From the NCBI GenBank assembly GCA_021371855.1, contig JAJFVL010000027.1, positions 1-64,000 on the forward strand: a stretch of DNA of 64,000 nt. The letters are read 5' to 3'. Positions 9,196-19,001 of this stretch are shown piece after piece. Every line of letters starts with the position of its first letter. Position 1 is the stretch's first letter. The notes beneath the pieces are model-generated. The model was not told the DNA's origin and ran no database searches. It was given only the letters and a program-made list of their open reading frames with translations. This DNA comes from Bacteroidales bacterium (lineage in GTDB: Bacteria > Bacteroidota > Bacteroidia > Bacteroidales > VadinHA17). A program made the position numbers and the translations under genes.

Positions 9196-11490
9196 ATGAA
9201 GAGAATACTGTCGCTGACTGTTTTATTAATGCTGTTTTTGCCTTCGCAGGGACAAACGCCTGTCGGATCATGGACGGACCACCTTATTTATAATACTACA
9301 ACCAGTGTGGCTGTTGGTGATGATGAAGTATATGCTTCAACCGGTTCTTCAATAATTGTTTACAATAAGGGATTTGACGAACTCAAAAAAATGTCCCCCA
9401 TCGACGGGCTCACCGAAGCCGGGATAAGTACGATAGCATGGTCGGAAGAGAATAAGACTCTCGTTATTGCCTATACAAGTACAAATGTTGATCTCCTGCA
9501 AAACAATGTAATTTACAATATACCTGATATATACAGAAAATATATCCCCGGTAAGAAAGAGATCAACCGGATCAGGATCAGAGGAAAGTATGCATACCTG
9601 GCATGCAGTTTTGGGATCGTTATCATTGATATTAATAACAAAGAAATTTATGATACCTGGAAACCTGGCACAGATTCTGAAAATGTTGAGGTATGGGACA
9701 TCACATTCGGAAATGGTGAAATTTATGCAGCCACAAACACCGGAGTCTTTTCAGCTAACCTCTCAACACAGGGGCTGGCATATTATGGAAACTGGAATCT
9801 TATCAGCATCCTCCCTTATCCGGAGGGGAAATACACATCGGTTGTCTTTTCCGGCAATAAGCTTTACACCAATCTCAGAGATCAGGATCCCTCAGATGAT
9901 GTTGTCTACTCATTATCTGAGGGATCATATACTGTTTTGCCAGACGAATCAGGAACTTTTAATACCTCATTTGAACCTGCAGATGTCGGATTTACAATAT
10001 CATCATCAAAATCGGCAAGGTATTATGACAATAACGGCACTCTCAGGAAAATCATCACTTCTTATGGAAATGAACTGAGTGCCCCTGAAATTTCCCAGTC
10101 TATTGTCAATAATGAAGATATCTGGATCGCAGATGTTAAATCTGGTCTTGTTAAAGGTAAAAACATGTCAGTTTTTTCAGCATTGACACTTCCCGGACCT
10201 GTTTCAAATAATGCTTTTTATATCACTTCCTGCAACGGAAAAACAATAATATGCGGTGGAGCTATTGATGCATCATGGAATAACCTGGTGAGACCCTATC
10301 AGGTATCCGTTTTTGAAGACAATAACTGGGGCTCACTTGCTGCGAACAATACCATCGATGCCATGAGAGCCTTTATCGATCCGGATAACAGCAACCATCT
10401 CTTTGTGTCAACATGGGGAAGGGGATTGCTGGAATACGAAAACAATAATCTTGTAAATCAATATACCGACGCGAATTCTCCTTTGCAGACAATAATCCCC
10501 GGGAGGCCTTATGTACGGGTATGTGGCCTGGCAATGGATGATAAGAAAAATCTCTGGATAACTCAGACTGAAGTTCCCGGGAGTATTAAAGTTCTTAAAC
10601 CTGATGGCAACTGGATTCTCAATCCCATAACTATCGATGCACCAACAATAGGGGATATTATCATCACAAAAACCGGACAGAAATGGGTTGTCCTGCCAAG
10701 AGGACACGGATTGTTCATACTGGACGATAATGATACTCCCGGGGTGTTTACCGACGATGTTCATCAACAAATGCTGGTCGCCGATAATGATGGTAATACA
10801 ATTTCATACGTCTATTCAATAGCTGAAGATCTTGATGGGAATATCTGGGTTGGAACTGATCAGGGACCGCTGATCTATTATAATCCGGAAAAAGTATTCA
10901 ATGGCAATCTTAAAGCTTTCAAGATAAAGATACCACGGAATGACGGTTCCGGTCTGGCCGATTATATGCTTAACACTGAAACGATCACATCAATAGCTGT
11001 TGATGGGGCAAACCGGAAATGGCTTGGCACATCAGGCTCGGGAGCGTACCTTCTTTCAGCTGACGGCACCGTCCGCCTTAAGAGCTTTAATGAAGAAAAC
11101 AGTCCGATCCTTTCAAATTCGATTGTAAGTCTGGCTGTAGATAATAAGACAGGCGATGTTTGGTTCGGAACTTCAAAAGGAGTCCAGTCCATGAGAGGAG
11201 AAGCCACTGCAGGAGGCGATGAGTTTACAAATATTTACACTTTCCCCAATCCGGTAAGGGAAAATTTCACCGGTAATGTTACAATAACGGGCCTCATCAG
11301 GAACACCCGGATAACCATTACCGATATAAGCGGGAATCTGGTTTATAAAACAGTTTCTGACGGAGGGCAGGCAACGTGGGATCTTAAAACCTATAATGGG
11401 AAAAGAGTTACTACCGGTGTATACCTTGTTTTTTGCGCAAGTGAAGATGGATCTCAGTCGCATGTCACAAAAATGCTGGTAATAAGATAA
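9196..11490 (+). CDS. PorZ-like beta-propeller protein with T9SS C-terminal sorting domain
   Basis: A 764-residue protein with a signal peptide (1-19, ending SQGQT), an N-terminal domain beginning VGSWTDHLIYN, repeated propeller blades with VWDITFGNGEIYAATNTG- and NIWVGTDQG-type strands through about residue 670, and a C-terminal region of about 80 residues with FPNPVRENFTGNVTI and a final KMLVIR, typical of a type A sorting domain. This layout matches PorZ, a surface component of the type IX secretion attachment complex. The nearby recO is compatible with gene orders I recall for porZ, but a general two-component-regulator-propeller protein cannot be excluded. The stop is 3 nt from the convergent cyclase gene. 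Confidence 0.65.
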   Translation: MKRILSLTVLLMLFLPSQGQTPVGSWTDHLIYNTTTSVAVGDDEVYASTGSSIIVYNKGFDELKKMSPIDGLTEAGISTIAWSEENKTLVIAYTSTNVDLLQNNVIYNIPDIYRKYIPGKKEINRIRIRGKYAYLACSFGIVIIDINNKEIYDTWKPGTDSENVEVWDITFGNGEIYAATNTGVFSANLSTQGLAYYGNWNLISILPYPEGKYTSVVFSGNKLYTNLRDQDPSDDVVYSLSEGSYTVLPDESGTFNTSFEPADVGFTISSSKSARYYDNNGTLRKIITSYGNELSAPEISQSIVNNEDIWIADVKSGLVKGKNMSVFSALTLPGPVSNNAFYITSCNGKTIICGGAIDASWNNLVRPYQVSVFEDNNWGSLAANNTIDAMRAFIDPDNSNHLFVSTWGRGLLEYENNNLVNQYTDANSPLQTIIPGRPYVRVCGLAMDDKKNLWITQTEVPGSIKVLKPDGNWILNPITIDAPTIGDIIITKTGQKWVVLPRGHGLFILDDNDTPGVFTDDVHQQMLVADNDGNTISYVYSIAEDLDGNIWVGTDQGPLIYYNPEKVFNGNLKAFKIKIPRNDGSGLADYMLNTETITSIAVDGANRKWLGTSGSGAYLLSADGTVRLKSFNEENSPILSNSIVSLAVDNKTGDVWFGTSKGVQSMRGEATAGGDEFTNIYTFPNPVRENFTGNVTITGLIRNTRITITDISGNLVYKTVSDGGQATWDLKTYNGKRVTTGVYLVFCASEDGSQSHVTKMLVIR

Positions 11491-11493
11491 AAT

Positions 11494-12900
11494 CTAGTCA
11501 GAAATAAGGTTTTGTATCCTTTCGATCTGGAGTTGCTTATTTACTTCCCTCAGACTTCTTGCAGTTTTTGTAAAATACTGATGCCCCGAGATGAATTTAA
11601 CCTGTATCTTATTCCAGTCGTTAAGTGAACCCATTTTATTCTGTGCTTTAAGCTCCTCATAAAGAGTATTGGAAACAGGAATAAAATCGCTTCTCCCCAG
11701 GTAATCAAGATCTGAATCGCATATTATGCTTTCCAGAAGGTTCCTGGGTTTTGGAGGCAGCTGCGTTGACATTATTATCGAACAAATTTTTTCGATCTGT
11801 TCCGTAGTATAGTTGTATTTTGGCAACATATCCCGGGCAATTACCGTCCCGTAATACTCATGATTATCATAAGCAACCGTATGCCCGACATCATGAAATA
11901 ATCCTGCGGTTTTGAGAAGCAGTATCTCTTCATCAGAGCATCCTTCTCCCCATCCTATCAGTTCCACTTCCGTAACCACATCAACAGTATGTTTCACATT
12001 GTGATAATGCAGGTAATCAGGTAACTCTTTTTCAAGCTTATCAAGAATAATCTCCTGGATGTCAGTAAACTGTATCAGCCCGAATTTAATTCTGAAAAAT
12101 TCATTTGGCATGATCCCTTTTCCGTTAACCGAGAATTCCGGCTTCAGACCTTTAACTTTATACATTTGAAGATCCCCTTTGTATTTAACAGGTAATTTCC
12201 CAAAATAGTCGCAGTCGAAAAATTCTTTCACCAGTTCATAAGTCATCACTGATATCTGAATTGAGCCGTTATCAGAAACAGCTTCGACACGGCTTGCCGT
12301 ATTAACGGTATCTCCCTTAATATCATAATTGACTTTCTTTTTGCCCGAGATAGCAGCAGTAACAGGACCTGTGTGAACACCAATTTTCAATCTCCATATT
12401 CTTTTATCTTTCCCTCTTTTCTTTGTCTCAAAATTTTCAAGGAAATTCCGCATCTCCATGGCAGTCATAACTACATCAACAGGATTTGTGATATTTTTAA
12501 CAGGAATTCCTCCGGCACACATGAATGTATCCCCGATGGTTTTTATCTTTTCAATTTTAAACCTTTTTACAATTTCATCAAACTCAAAAAGGATCTCATC
12601 AAGTTCATCCATCACAGCCGATGAATCCATTCCCTCAGTAAACTTTGAGATAGCATGAATTTCAGCAAACAGTACGGTCGCCATATTGAATTTAAGCGAC
12701 CTTTCTTTCTTTTCCACTTCTCCAGTCTCCTTTTGCCCTTCGGGAGACATCTTTTCATACAGAGTTTTTATTTTCTCATAATCCTTTATAAGCTTTTCAT
12801 TCATATTTTCCAGCTTCCTGATCTGTTCCTCAAGATCCTGGTTCTGTTTTGCAAGCCGGGCTATTCTTTTTACAAGCTCTTCATCATTGGTTACTGTCAT
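11494..12900 (-). CDS. cytoplasmic class III cyclase-like domain fused to an intact HD phosphohydrolase domain
   Basis: Layout in 468 residues: N-terminal coiled coil (about 5-55), cyclase domain (about 68-250), HD domain (about 280-440); no signal peptide or membrane segment. The cyclase keeps Lys120, Asp124 (IKTIGD), Asp193 (NYDIKGD), Asn200 and Arg204, but the first metal Asp is Glu80 (LFAEIHAIS against LFSDIQGFT in the paralogue at 6571-8424). The HD domain keeps its expected ligands: His304, His336-Asp337 in FHDVGH, and the CDSDLDYLG block (Asp395/397/399). It could be a cyclic-nucleotide phosphodiesterase-cyclase pair in one chain, or an HD hydrolase regulated by a weakened cyclase. The substrate is not evident. 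It is convergent with the PorZ-like gene. Confidence 0.82.
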   Translation of the reverse strand: MTVTNDEELVKRIARLAKQNQDLEEQIRKLENMNEKLIKDYEKIKTLYEKMSPEGQKETGEVEKKERSLKFNMATVLFAEIHAISKFTEGMDSSAVMDELDEILFEFDEIVKRFKIEKIKTIGDTFMCAGGIPVKNITNPVDVVMTAMEMRNFLENFETKKRGKDKRIWRLKIGVHTGPVTAAISGKKKVNYDIKGDTVNTASRVEAVSDNGSIQISVMTYELVKEFFDCDYFGKLPVKYKGDLQMYKVKGLKPEFSVNGKGIMPNEFFRIKFGLIQFTDIQEIILDKLEKELPDYLHYHNVKHTVDVVTEVELIGWGEGCSDEEILLLKTAGLFHDVGHTVAYDNHEYYGTVIARDMLPKYNYTTEQIEKICSIIMSTQLPPKPRNLLESIICDSDLDYLGRSDFIPVSNTLYEELKAQNKMGSLNDWNKIQVKFISGHQYFTKTARSLREVNKQLQIERIQNLISD

Positions 12901-12960
12901 AATACAGCCGATTTACCAGTAAATATAGTACTTTTATGTTTTAATTATTCATCCTGCCCT

Positions 12961-13686
12961 ATGCTTGAAAAAACCCGGGGGATAATACTTCATCAGATAA
13001 AATACACCGACTCCGGCATCATTGCCCATTTGTATACAAGGAAGTTCGGAAGGCAATCTTTATTAATCAAAGGGATGAGAAACAAGAAAGCAGGGAAACA
13101 CAACATCCTGTTTCAGCCAATGTTCATTCTTGATCTGGAACTTTACTATAAGCCATCGCGGGAGTTGCAGACGCTTAAAGAGTTTTCTGTTTCATTCACA
13201 CCTTATGATATTCATTCCAATATAAAAAAAAGTTGCGTCGCAATCTTTATTGGTGAGGTTTTAACCTCTGTTCTGAAAGAAGAGAGCCCCCATGAAGAAA
13301 TGTTCGATTATATTGAAGAATCTATAATATACTTCGATAACTGTAAAGAAAACTTTGCTAATTTCCATATAGCATTTCTTGCAGGTCTAAGCAGTTTTCT
13401 TGGATTTGAACCAGGTTGCAGAATGAATATAAACGACTCTTTTTTTGACATGATAAATGGCAAATTTGTTCCCATACCACCTGTTCATGGCAAATATGCA
13501 ACCGGGGAAGTTTCAAAAATACTTGCTGACTTTTTTGCAGCATCTTACGACACTATAGGCAATATTACACTGACAGGCAGGCAGCGGAATGAAGTGCTTG
13601 ACACATTGCTTAAATATTATTCGCTTCACCTTCCGGGTCTGAGAAAAATGAATTCACTTGAGGTTTTGAAAGAGGTTTTCAGTTAA
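12961..13686 (+). CDS. recO: DNA repair and recombination protein RecO
   Basis: RecO anneals ssDNA and, with RecR, loads RecA at gaps in the RecF pathway. The 241-residue product starts MLEKTRGIILHQIKYTDSG, the typical OB-fold N-terminus, with IAHLYTRKFGRQSLLIKGMR next; the helical C-terminal part includes HIAFLAGLSSFLGFEPG. The frame remains open upstream to 12655, but that part lies opposite the cyclase gene and does not look like protein, so ATG 12961 is chosen. It lies 60 nt from the divergent cyclase gene. Confidence 0.93.
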   Translation: MLEKTRGIILHQIKYTDSGIIAHLYTRKFGRQSLLIKGMRNKKAGKHNILFQPMFILDLELYYKPSRELQTLKEFSVSFTPYDIHSNIKKSCVAIFIGEVLTSVLKEESPHEEMFDYIEESIIYFDNCKENFANFHIAFLAGLSSFLGFEPGCRMNINDSFFDMINGKFVPIPPVHGKYATGEVSKILADFFAASYDTIGNITLTGRQRNEVLDTLLKYYSLHLPGLRKMNSLEVLKEVFS

Positions 13687-13742
13687 AGGCGAATCCGCTG
13701 CCTGAAATAATAATTATCTTTATCATCTATAAAATTCATTCT

Positions 13743-15266
13743 ATGCCAATTATACCTTCAATTATCAAATGGCTGAATACCAAACGTATCGATCAGATTG
13801 AACTTTTTAAAAAGCATCCTGTAGAAACTCAGGAGGAAACATTATATATGCTTCTTGCAAAAGCTTCAGGGACGGAGTGGGGTGTTAAATATGGCTATTC
13901 ATCGATTTCTTCAGCCAGCGAATACCAGTCACGATTCCCGGTCCAGACATATGAAGATCTAATTCCGTTTGTCGAAAGGCTGAGGAAAGGAGAATCAAAT
14001 CTTCTCTGGCCGGGCGAGATAAAATGGTTCGCAAAATCATCGGGAACAACATCGACCAAGAGCAAATTCATCCCTATGAGTAACGAAGCACTTGAAGATT
14101 GTCATTACAGAGCCGCTAAAGACATTCTTGCCATATATACCAGGAACTACCCCGGTACCCGTTTTTATAACGGGAAAGCTCTGACTCTTGGCGGAAGTCA
14201 CAAAATAAATCCCTTCAGCAGCGACTCCCTGTATGGCGATCTTTCTGCAATACTCATCGAGAATGCTCCGTCGTGGGTTGAAATAATCAGGACCCCTAAA
14301 CAGAAAATTGCCCTTATAGAAGATTTTGAAAAAAAGCTTGATCTGATCACAAAGTCTACAATAAATGAGAATGTTACAAGCTTTTCCGGAGTTCCGTCGT
14401 GGTACCTTACTTTAATAAAACACGTACTGGCCTATACCGGAAAATCAAATCTTCTTGATGTCTGGCCTAACCTTGAGGTGTTTTTCCACGGAGGTATAAG
14501 CTTTACCCCTTACCGCGATCTTTACAAAAAACTTATAAACGGTGACCAGATGCACTACATGGAAACATATAATGCCTCCGAAGGATTCTTTGGCATCCAG
14601 GACGATCCCTCCAAAACCGATTTGCTTCTTATGCTCGATTATGGGATTTACTATGAATTCATCCCGTCGGATAAAATCAATAATCCTTCACCTCCGGTAT
14701 ATACAATCGGTGACGTTGTAACCGGTGTGAATTACGCAATGGTAATTTCAACAAACGGCGGCCTCTGGAGATATCTGATAGGCGATACGATTGTCTTCAC
14801 CAGCCTGAGTCCATACAGATTCATAATTTCAGGAAGGACAAAACAATTTATAAATGCCTTTGGAGAAGAAGTCATTGTTGAAAACGCAGATAAAGCTCTT
14901 GAGGCTGCATGCAAAGCAACCGGAGCAATAATCTCAGAATATACTGCAGGACCGGTTTACATGGGGAAATCGTCAAAAGGTTCACACGAATGGATCATTG
15001 AGTTTGAAAAGGAGCCTGATAATATCAATCAGTTTACGACTGTTCTGGACAATACACTGAAGTCAGTCAATTCCGATTACGAGGCTAAAAGATTTAAAGA
15101 TATTAATCTTGTTATGCCTGTTGTAAGATTGGTTCCGGAAGGAACATTTAAAAAATGGCTCAAGTCACAAGGAAAACTTGGTGGTCAGAATAAAGTTCCG
15201 CGGCTTGCAAACTCGCGGGAATACATTGAAGATCTTTATTTTATTGCTGGAATTAAGAATACCTGA
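13743..15266 (+). CDS. GH3 family acyl-adenylate-forming enzyme
   Basis: The 507-residue protein belongs to the GH3 (auxin-responsive promoter) family of the ANL superfamily, whose plant members conjugate amino acids to jasmonate or auxin through acyl-adenylates. Visible motifs are the ATP-binding loop FAKSSGTTSTKSKFIPMS, the middle FHGGISFTPYRD and YNASEGFFG blocks, and LWRYLIGDTI near the C-terminus. Bacteroidota commonly carry one copy; the bacterial substrate is unknown. It starts 56 nt after recO on the same strand, and a TATCTTTA string about 30 nt upstream of the ATG could be a -7 box. Confidence 0.88.
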   Translation: MPIIPSIIKWLNTKRIDQIELFKKHPVETQEETLYMLLAKASGTEWGVKYGYSSISSASEYQSRFPVQTYEDLIPFVERLRKGESNLLWPGEIKWFAKSSGTTSTKSKFIPMSNEALEDCHYRAAKDILAIYTRNYPGTRFYNGKALTLGGSHKINPFSSDSLYGDLSAILIENAPSWVEIIRTPKQKIALIEDFEKKLDLITKSTINENVTSFSGVPSWYLTLIKHVLAYTGKSNLLDVWPNLEVFFHGGISFTPYRDLYKKLINGDQMHYMETYNASEGFFGIQDDPSKTDLLLMLDYGIYYEFIPSDKINNPSPPVYTIGDVVTGVNYAMVISTNGGLWRYLIGDTIVFTSLSPYRFIISGRTKQFINAFGEEVIVENADKALEAACKATGAIISEYTAGPVYMGKSSKGSHEWIIEFEKEPDNINQFTTVLDNTLKSVNSDYEAKRFKDINLVMPVVRLVPEGTFKKWLKSQGKLGGQNKVPRLANSREYIEDLYFIAGIKNT

Positions 15267-15390
15267 GGTGTAAGGAGTAACTGGAATACCTGGAGATAAT
15301 TGTTTTCTAATTTTAATCACTTCAAACTCTGATCACTCCTTATATCAATTTTTATTAATTTTATAACTGTTAATTTTAAAATTCTGACCT

Positions 15391-16005
15391 ATGCATATAG
15401 CTATTGCCGGTAATATCGGATCGGGCAAAACAACTCTCGCAGGGCTGCTTGCCAAGCAGTACGGGTGGGTGGCTCATTATGAAGATGTGGATGATAATCC
15501 TTATCTCAACGATTTCTATGAGGATATGCAACGCTGGTCGTTTAACCTGCAAATCTATTTTCTCAACTCCCGTTTCAGCCAGATTCTTGAAATCAAAAAA
15601 TCGGAAAAAACCGTTATACAGGACCGGACTATTTATGAGGATGCTTATATTTTTGCACCAAACCTGCATTCTATGGGACTGATGTCGACGCGTGACTTTG
15701 ATAATTATTCATCGCTCTTTAAGCTTATGAGCTCACTGGTGAAGCCGCCTGATCTTCTTCTGTACCTCAGAGCCTCGGTCCCGACCCTTGTAAACCAGAT
15801 CCAGACTCGTGGCAGGGAGTACGAAAGTTCTATCCGGATAGATTACCTGAAAAGACTCAACGAAAGGTACGAAGCCTGGATTGAATCCTATAAACTTGGT
15901 AAGGTTCTGATCATTGAGGCAGATCACTATAATTTCCCTAATAACAAAGATCACCTCGCCGAAGTAATTGATAAAATAAATGCGGAACTTCACGGACTTT
16001 TTTAA
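15391..16005 (+). CDS. deoxynucleoside kinase
   Basis: A 204-residue kinase of the dNK/dCK-dGK type that phosphorylates salvaged deoxynucleosides. The P-loop is at residues 7-14 (GNIGSGKT), followed by HYEDVDDNPY with substrate-contacting acidic residues, the DRTIYED motif (DRx, around residue 79), and a lid arginine region with QTRGREYESSI. Length is typical of bacterial monofunctional dNKs. The base specificity (dA/dG/dC) cannot be read reliably. It follows the GH3-like gene after a 124-nt gap with no terminator. Confidence 0.9.
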   Translation: MHIAIAGNIGSGKTTLAGLLAKQYGWVAHYEDVDDNPYLNDFYEDMQRWSFNLQIYFLNSRFSQILEIKKSEKTVIQDRTIYEDAYIFAPNLHSMGLMSTRDFDNYSSLFKLMSSLVKPPDLLLYLRASVPTLVNQIQTRGREYESSIRIDYLKRLNERYEAWIESYKLGKVLIIEADHYNFPNNKDHLAEVIDKINAELHGLF

Positions 16006-16013
16006 TTAAGTTC

Positions 16014-16044
16014 TTGACATCACCCTCTTAATTGTTTAGCTTTA
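16014..16044 (+). promoter_or_regulatory. Bacteroidota-type promoter of the M16 peptidase gene
   Basis: TTG (16014-16016), a 20-nt spacer, then TAGCTTTA (16037-16044), a 7/8 match to TAnnTTTG. It ends 74 nt before the ATG at 16119. Confidence 0.5.
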
Positions 16045-16118
16045 CATTTATCAACAATCAGCAATACTGATGAATGTGCTGAGATATCTCTTAATTTAAC
16101 AAATTCTAATCTACTTCA

Positions 16119-18935
16119 ATGAAAACAAAAAAATCGTTATTGATACTGGTTGCTGTTTCATTATTCAATGGCAACATTCTTGCCCAGGCAGATATGAATG
16201 GATCAGCTCCTTTGGATCCAGATATCAGAATCGGGAAACTTAATAACGGATTAACCTACTTTGTTAGAAAAAACAAAGAACCCGAAAAAAGGGCAAGTTT
16301 TTATATTATCCAGAATGTTGGTGCAATACTTGAAAACGACAACCAGAACGGGTTAGCCCATTTTCTTGAGCACATGGCATTTAACGGGACAACTCATTTC
16401 CCCGGGAAAGGGATTATCAGCGGCCTCGAAAAACATGGCGTGGAATTCGGCCGTGAGATAAATGCATATACAGGATTCGATGAAACCGTCTACAACCTCA
16501 CAAATGTGCCGGTAGATGCGCCCGGACTTGTTGATTCGTGTTTGCTTATCCTGAACGATTGGTCTCACTATTTAACTCTTTCCGACAAAGAGATAGATCT
16601 TGAACGCGGAGTGATTGGCGAAGAATGGAGAACCAGTAAGAACGCTTCCCGGCGAATGATATTCGAAGTGATACCGGTTATACTCAAAAACTCTAAATAT
16701 GCCGTGAGAGATATCATCGGTGACCTTGATGTTATTAAAAACTTCCCATATGACACTTTACGTAATTTTTACCACCACTGGTATCGTACCGATCTTCAGG
16801 CGATTGCAGTAGTTGGAGACCTTGATGTCGATGAGGTTGAAGGAAAAATTAAATCTCTTTTTTCTTCGATTACACCTGTCGAAAATGCCACCCCAAGGAC
16901 CGAAGTTGAAGTGCCTTATCATAAAGAGACAAACTTTGTTCTTGCCCAGGATAAAGAAGCTCCGCAAACATCAGTCTCTGTAATTGCCCTTCATAAAGCC
17001 GTACCTCCTTCCGGCAAAAACCTTAAATATATACGCGACAACCATGTTGTCTCCCTTATGAATTCTATGATAAACACAAGGATAAGTGAGCTTTTACAGA
17101 AAGAAAATCCTCCTTTTGTTTCAGGTTCGGTATCGTTCGGAGGATATTACGCCAGAGGATATGATGCTTTTTCAATATCTGCAACGGCACGTAAAAATGA
17201 AGAGGCATCAGCGCTCGAAGCTATTTATACGGAAGCTGAAAGGGCCAGAAAATTTGGCTTCACCAAAGGAGAACTCGACAGAGCAAAAGCTAAAATGCTT
17301 TCAAATTATGAGAATCAATATAAACAAAAGGATAAAATAGATAATGATACTTATGCAGAAGGTATCCAGAATTACTTCCTTACCGGGGAACCTCTGACTT
17401 CCATAGACTTCGACTTTGAATTCCTTAAACAGGTGATTGATGGAATCTCAGCAGAGGAAATTTCTGAAAGGTTTAAAGAGCTGATGATCGATGAGAACAG
17501 GACCATTGTTGTACAGGGACTTGAAGCCCCGGATGTCAGGCATCTTACAAAACAGGATGCTATGGATATTATTGCCAGAGTTAATAATTCCCAGCTGACC
17601 CCCTATGAAGATAACGCCCTTGGCGAATCCCTGATTAATGAAGAGCTTAAAGGTTCTGAAATAATAAAAACCGTTCTGCTTCCACAGTTTGACGCAGAGG
17701 AATGGACTCTCGGGAATAATGCAAAAGTTATTTACAGGAAAGCTGATTACGAAAAAGACAATGTAATTATCACTGCATTCAGCTTCGGTGGAAAATCGAG
17801 GCTTGATAATAGCCTCGTTTTATCTGCAGATCTGTTCCCGTCAATAGTTCCGATGTACGGAGCAGGCGACTATGATAATATTGCATTGCAAAAAATGCTT
17901 TCGGGCAAAAAAGCAAGTCTGAACCTTACTTTGAGTGAAACCACTGAATCGATCAGCGGGTCGTCTACTCCGAAAGACTTTGAAACTATGATGCAGCTCC
18001 TATATCTGCGTATGGCCCGTCCAAGGTTCGATAAGGTTGCCCACAATGCAATAATCGGTAGATATGCCGCTATGATCGGTAATATGGAAAAGGATCCCAA
18101 CAAGATTAAAAACGATAGCATTTCATTAATAACAACGGGGTACAGTCCCAGAACATCAATTCTTACTAAAGAGTCAATTGGCAAAATTACCATTGAAGAT
18201 ATTCAGAAAATATATACCGACCGGTTCAACAGTGCTGATGAGTTTACCTTCTTTATTGTAGGTAATATTGAAAAGGAAACAGTAATCCCAATGGTTAAAA
18301 AATACATAGGTTCTCTTCCTTCCAAAGGCCGTAAAGAAACATGGATTGACAGGAAAGTTGAGCAACCTGAAGGTAAGATCAATAAAGAGATAAGTATCCC
18401 CCTTACCATACCCAAATCAACCGTCTTTTTATCATTCGCTGAAGACATGAAGTATAATCCCTACAACTACCTGGGACTTGAAGTGATTAACGGGATTCTT
18501 GATATTATTTACACAGAGAAAGTAAGGGAAGATGAAGGAGGAACATATGGTGTCGGCGTATCCCTTTCATTACAAAAAAGGCCCACCCAGATTGGAGAAG
18601 GAATGATCACGTTCGATTGTGACCCTGCACGGGCAAATGATCTTAAAGCAATCATCTACCGTGAACTGGATAATATTATTAAATACGGACCAAGCCAGGT
18701 GAATCTTGATAAAGCTGTTAACAATTTGCTGAAAACCCGGCAGGAAAATAAAATGCATAATGCTTACTGGAGCGGCATTTTAAGCAGATATTATAGTTAT
18801 GGCATCAACTCCGATGATCCTGCTAATTACGAAAACATTCTTAAGTCATTCACAATTAAGGATATCCGGAAAATTGCAACTAAAATGTTCAAAAAGCCTG
18901 ATGTTGTCGACCTGATTTTTAAACCTGCAAAATGA
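16119..18935 (+). CDS. secreted M16 (pitrilysin-type) zinc peptidase, double-length
   Basis: A 938-residue M16 metallopeptidase with a signal peptide (1-22, ending ILAQA). The inverted zinc motif HFLEH is at residues 81-85 (zinc ligands His81 and His85, catalytic Glu84), followed by the GTTHFPGKG block; the third ligand is probably one of the glutamates in RGVIGEEWR about 80 residues on. Two M16 halves are present: the N-terminal pair is active, the C-terminal pair (about 500-930) lacks HxxEH but has the R/Y pair region near GGTYGVGVSLS. It probably degrades peptides in the periplasm or at the surface. It has its own likely promoter. Confidence 0.92.
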   Translation: MKTKKSLLILVAVSLFNGNILAQADMNGSAPLDPDIRIGKLNNGLTYFVRKNKEPEKRASFYIIQNVGAILENDNQNGLAHFLEHMAFNGTTHFPGKGIISGLEKHGVEFGREINAYTGFDETVYNLTNVPVDAPGLVDSCLLILNDWSHYLTLSDKEIDLERGVIGEEWRTSKNASRRMIFEVIPVILKNSKYAVRDIIGDLDVIKNFPYDTLRNFYHHWYRTDLQAIAVVGDLDVDEVEGKIKSLFSSITPVENATPRTEVEVPYHKETNFVLAQDKEAPQTSVSVIALHKAVPPSGKNLKYIRDNHVVSLMNSMINTRISELLQKENPPFVSGSVSFGGYYARGYDAFSISATARKNEEASALEAIYTEAERARKFGFTKGELDRAKAKMLSNYENQYKQKDKIDNDTYAEGIQNYFLTGEPLTSIDFDFEFLKQVIDGISAEEISERFKELMIDENRTIVVQGLEAPDVRHLTKQDAMDIIARVNNSQLTPYEDNALGESLINEELKGSEIIKTVLLPQFDAEEWTLGNNAKVIYRKADYEKDNVIITAFSFGGKSRLDNSLVLSADLFPSIVPMYGAGDYDNIALQKMLSGKKASLNLTLSETTESISGSSTPKDFETMMQLLYLRMARPRFDKVAHNAIIGRYAAMIGNMEKDPNKIKNDSISLITTGYSPRTSILTKESIGKITIEDIQKIYTDRFNSADEFTFFIVGNIEKETVIPMVKKYIGSLPSKGRKETWIDRKVEQPEGKINKEISIPLTIPKSTVFLSFAEDMKYNPYNYLGLEVINGILDIIYTEKVREDEGGTYGVGVSLSLQKRPTQIGEGMITFDCDPARANDLKAIIYRELDNIIKYGPSQVNLDKAVNNLLKTRQENKMHNAYWSGILSRYYSYGINSDDPANYENILKSFTIKDIRKIATKMFKKPDVVDLIFKPAK

Positions 18936-19001
18936 TATATTGGCCTGAACTGATTTATGAAATGAAAACTAAACGTAAGTGACTAAAACTTTATTAATAT
19001 C

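Noticed and set aside
12655..12960. Upstream extension of recO
   Set aside because: This part is opposite the conserved cyclase domain and is not RecO-like; the family start fits ATG 12961.
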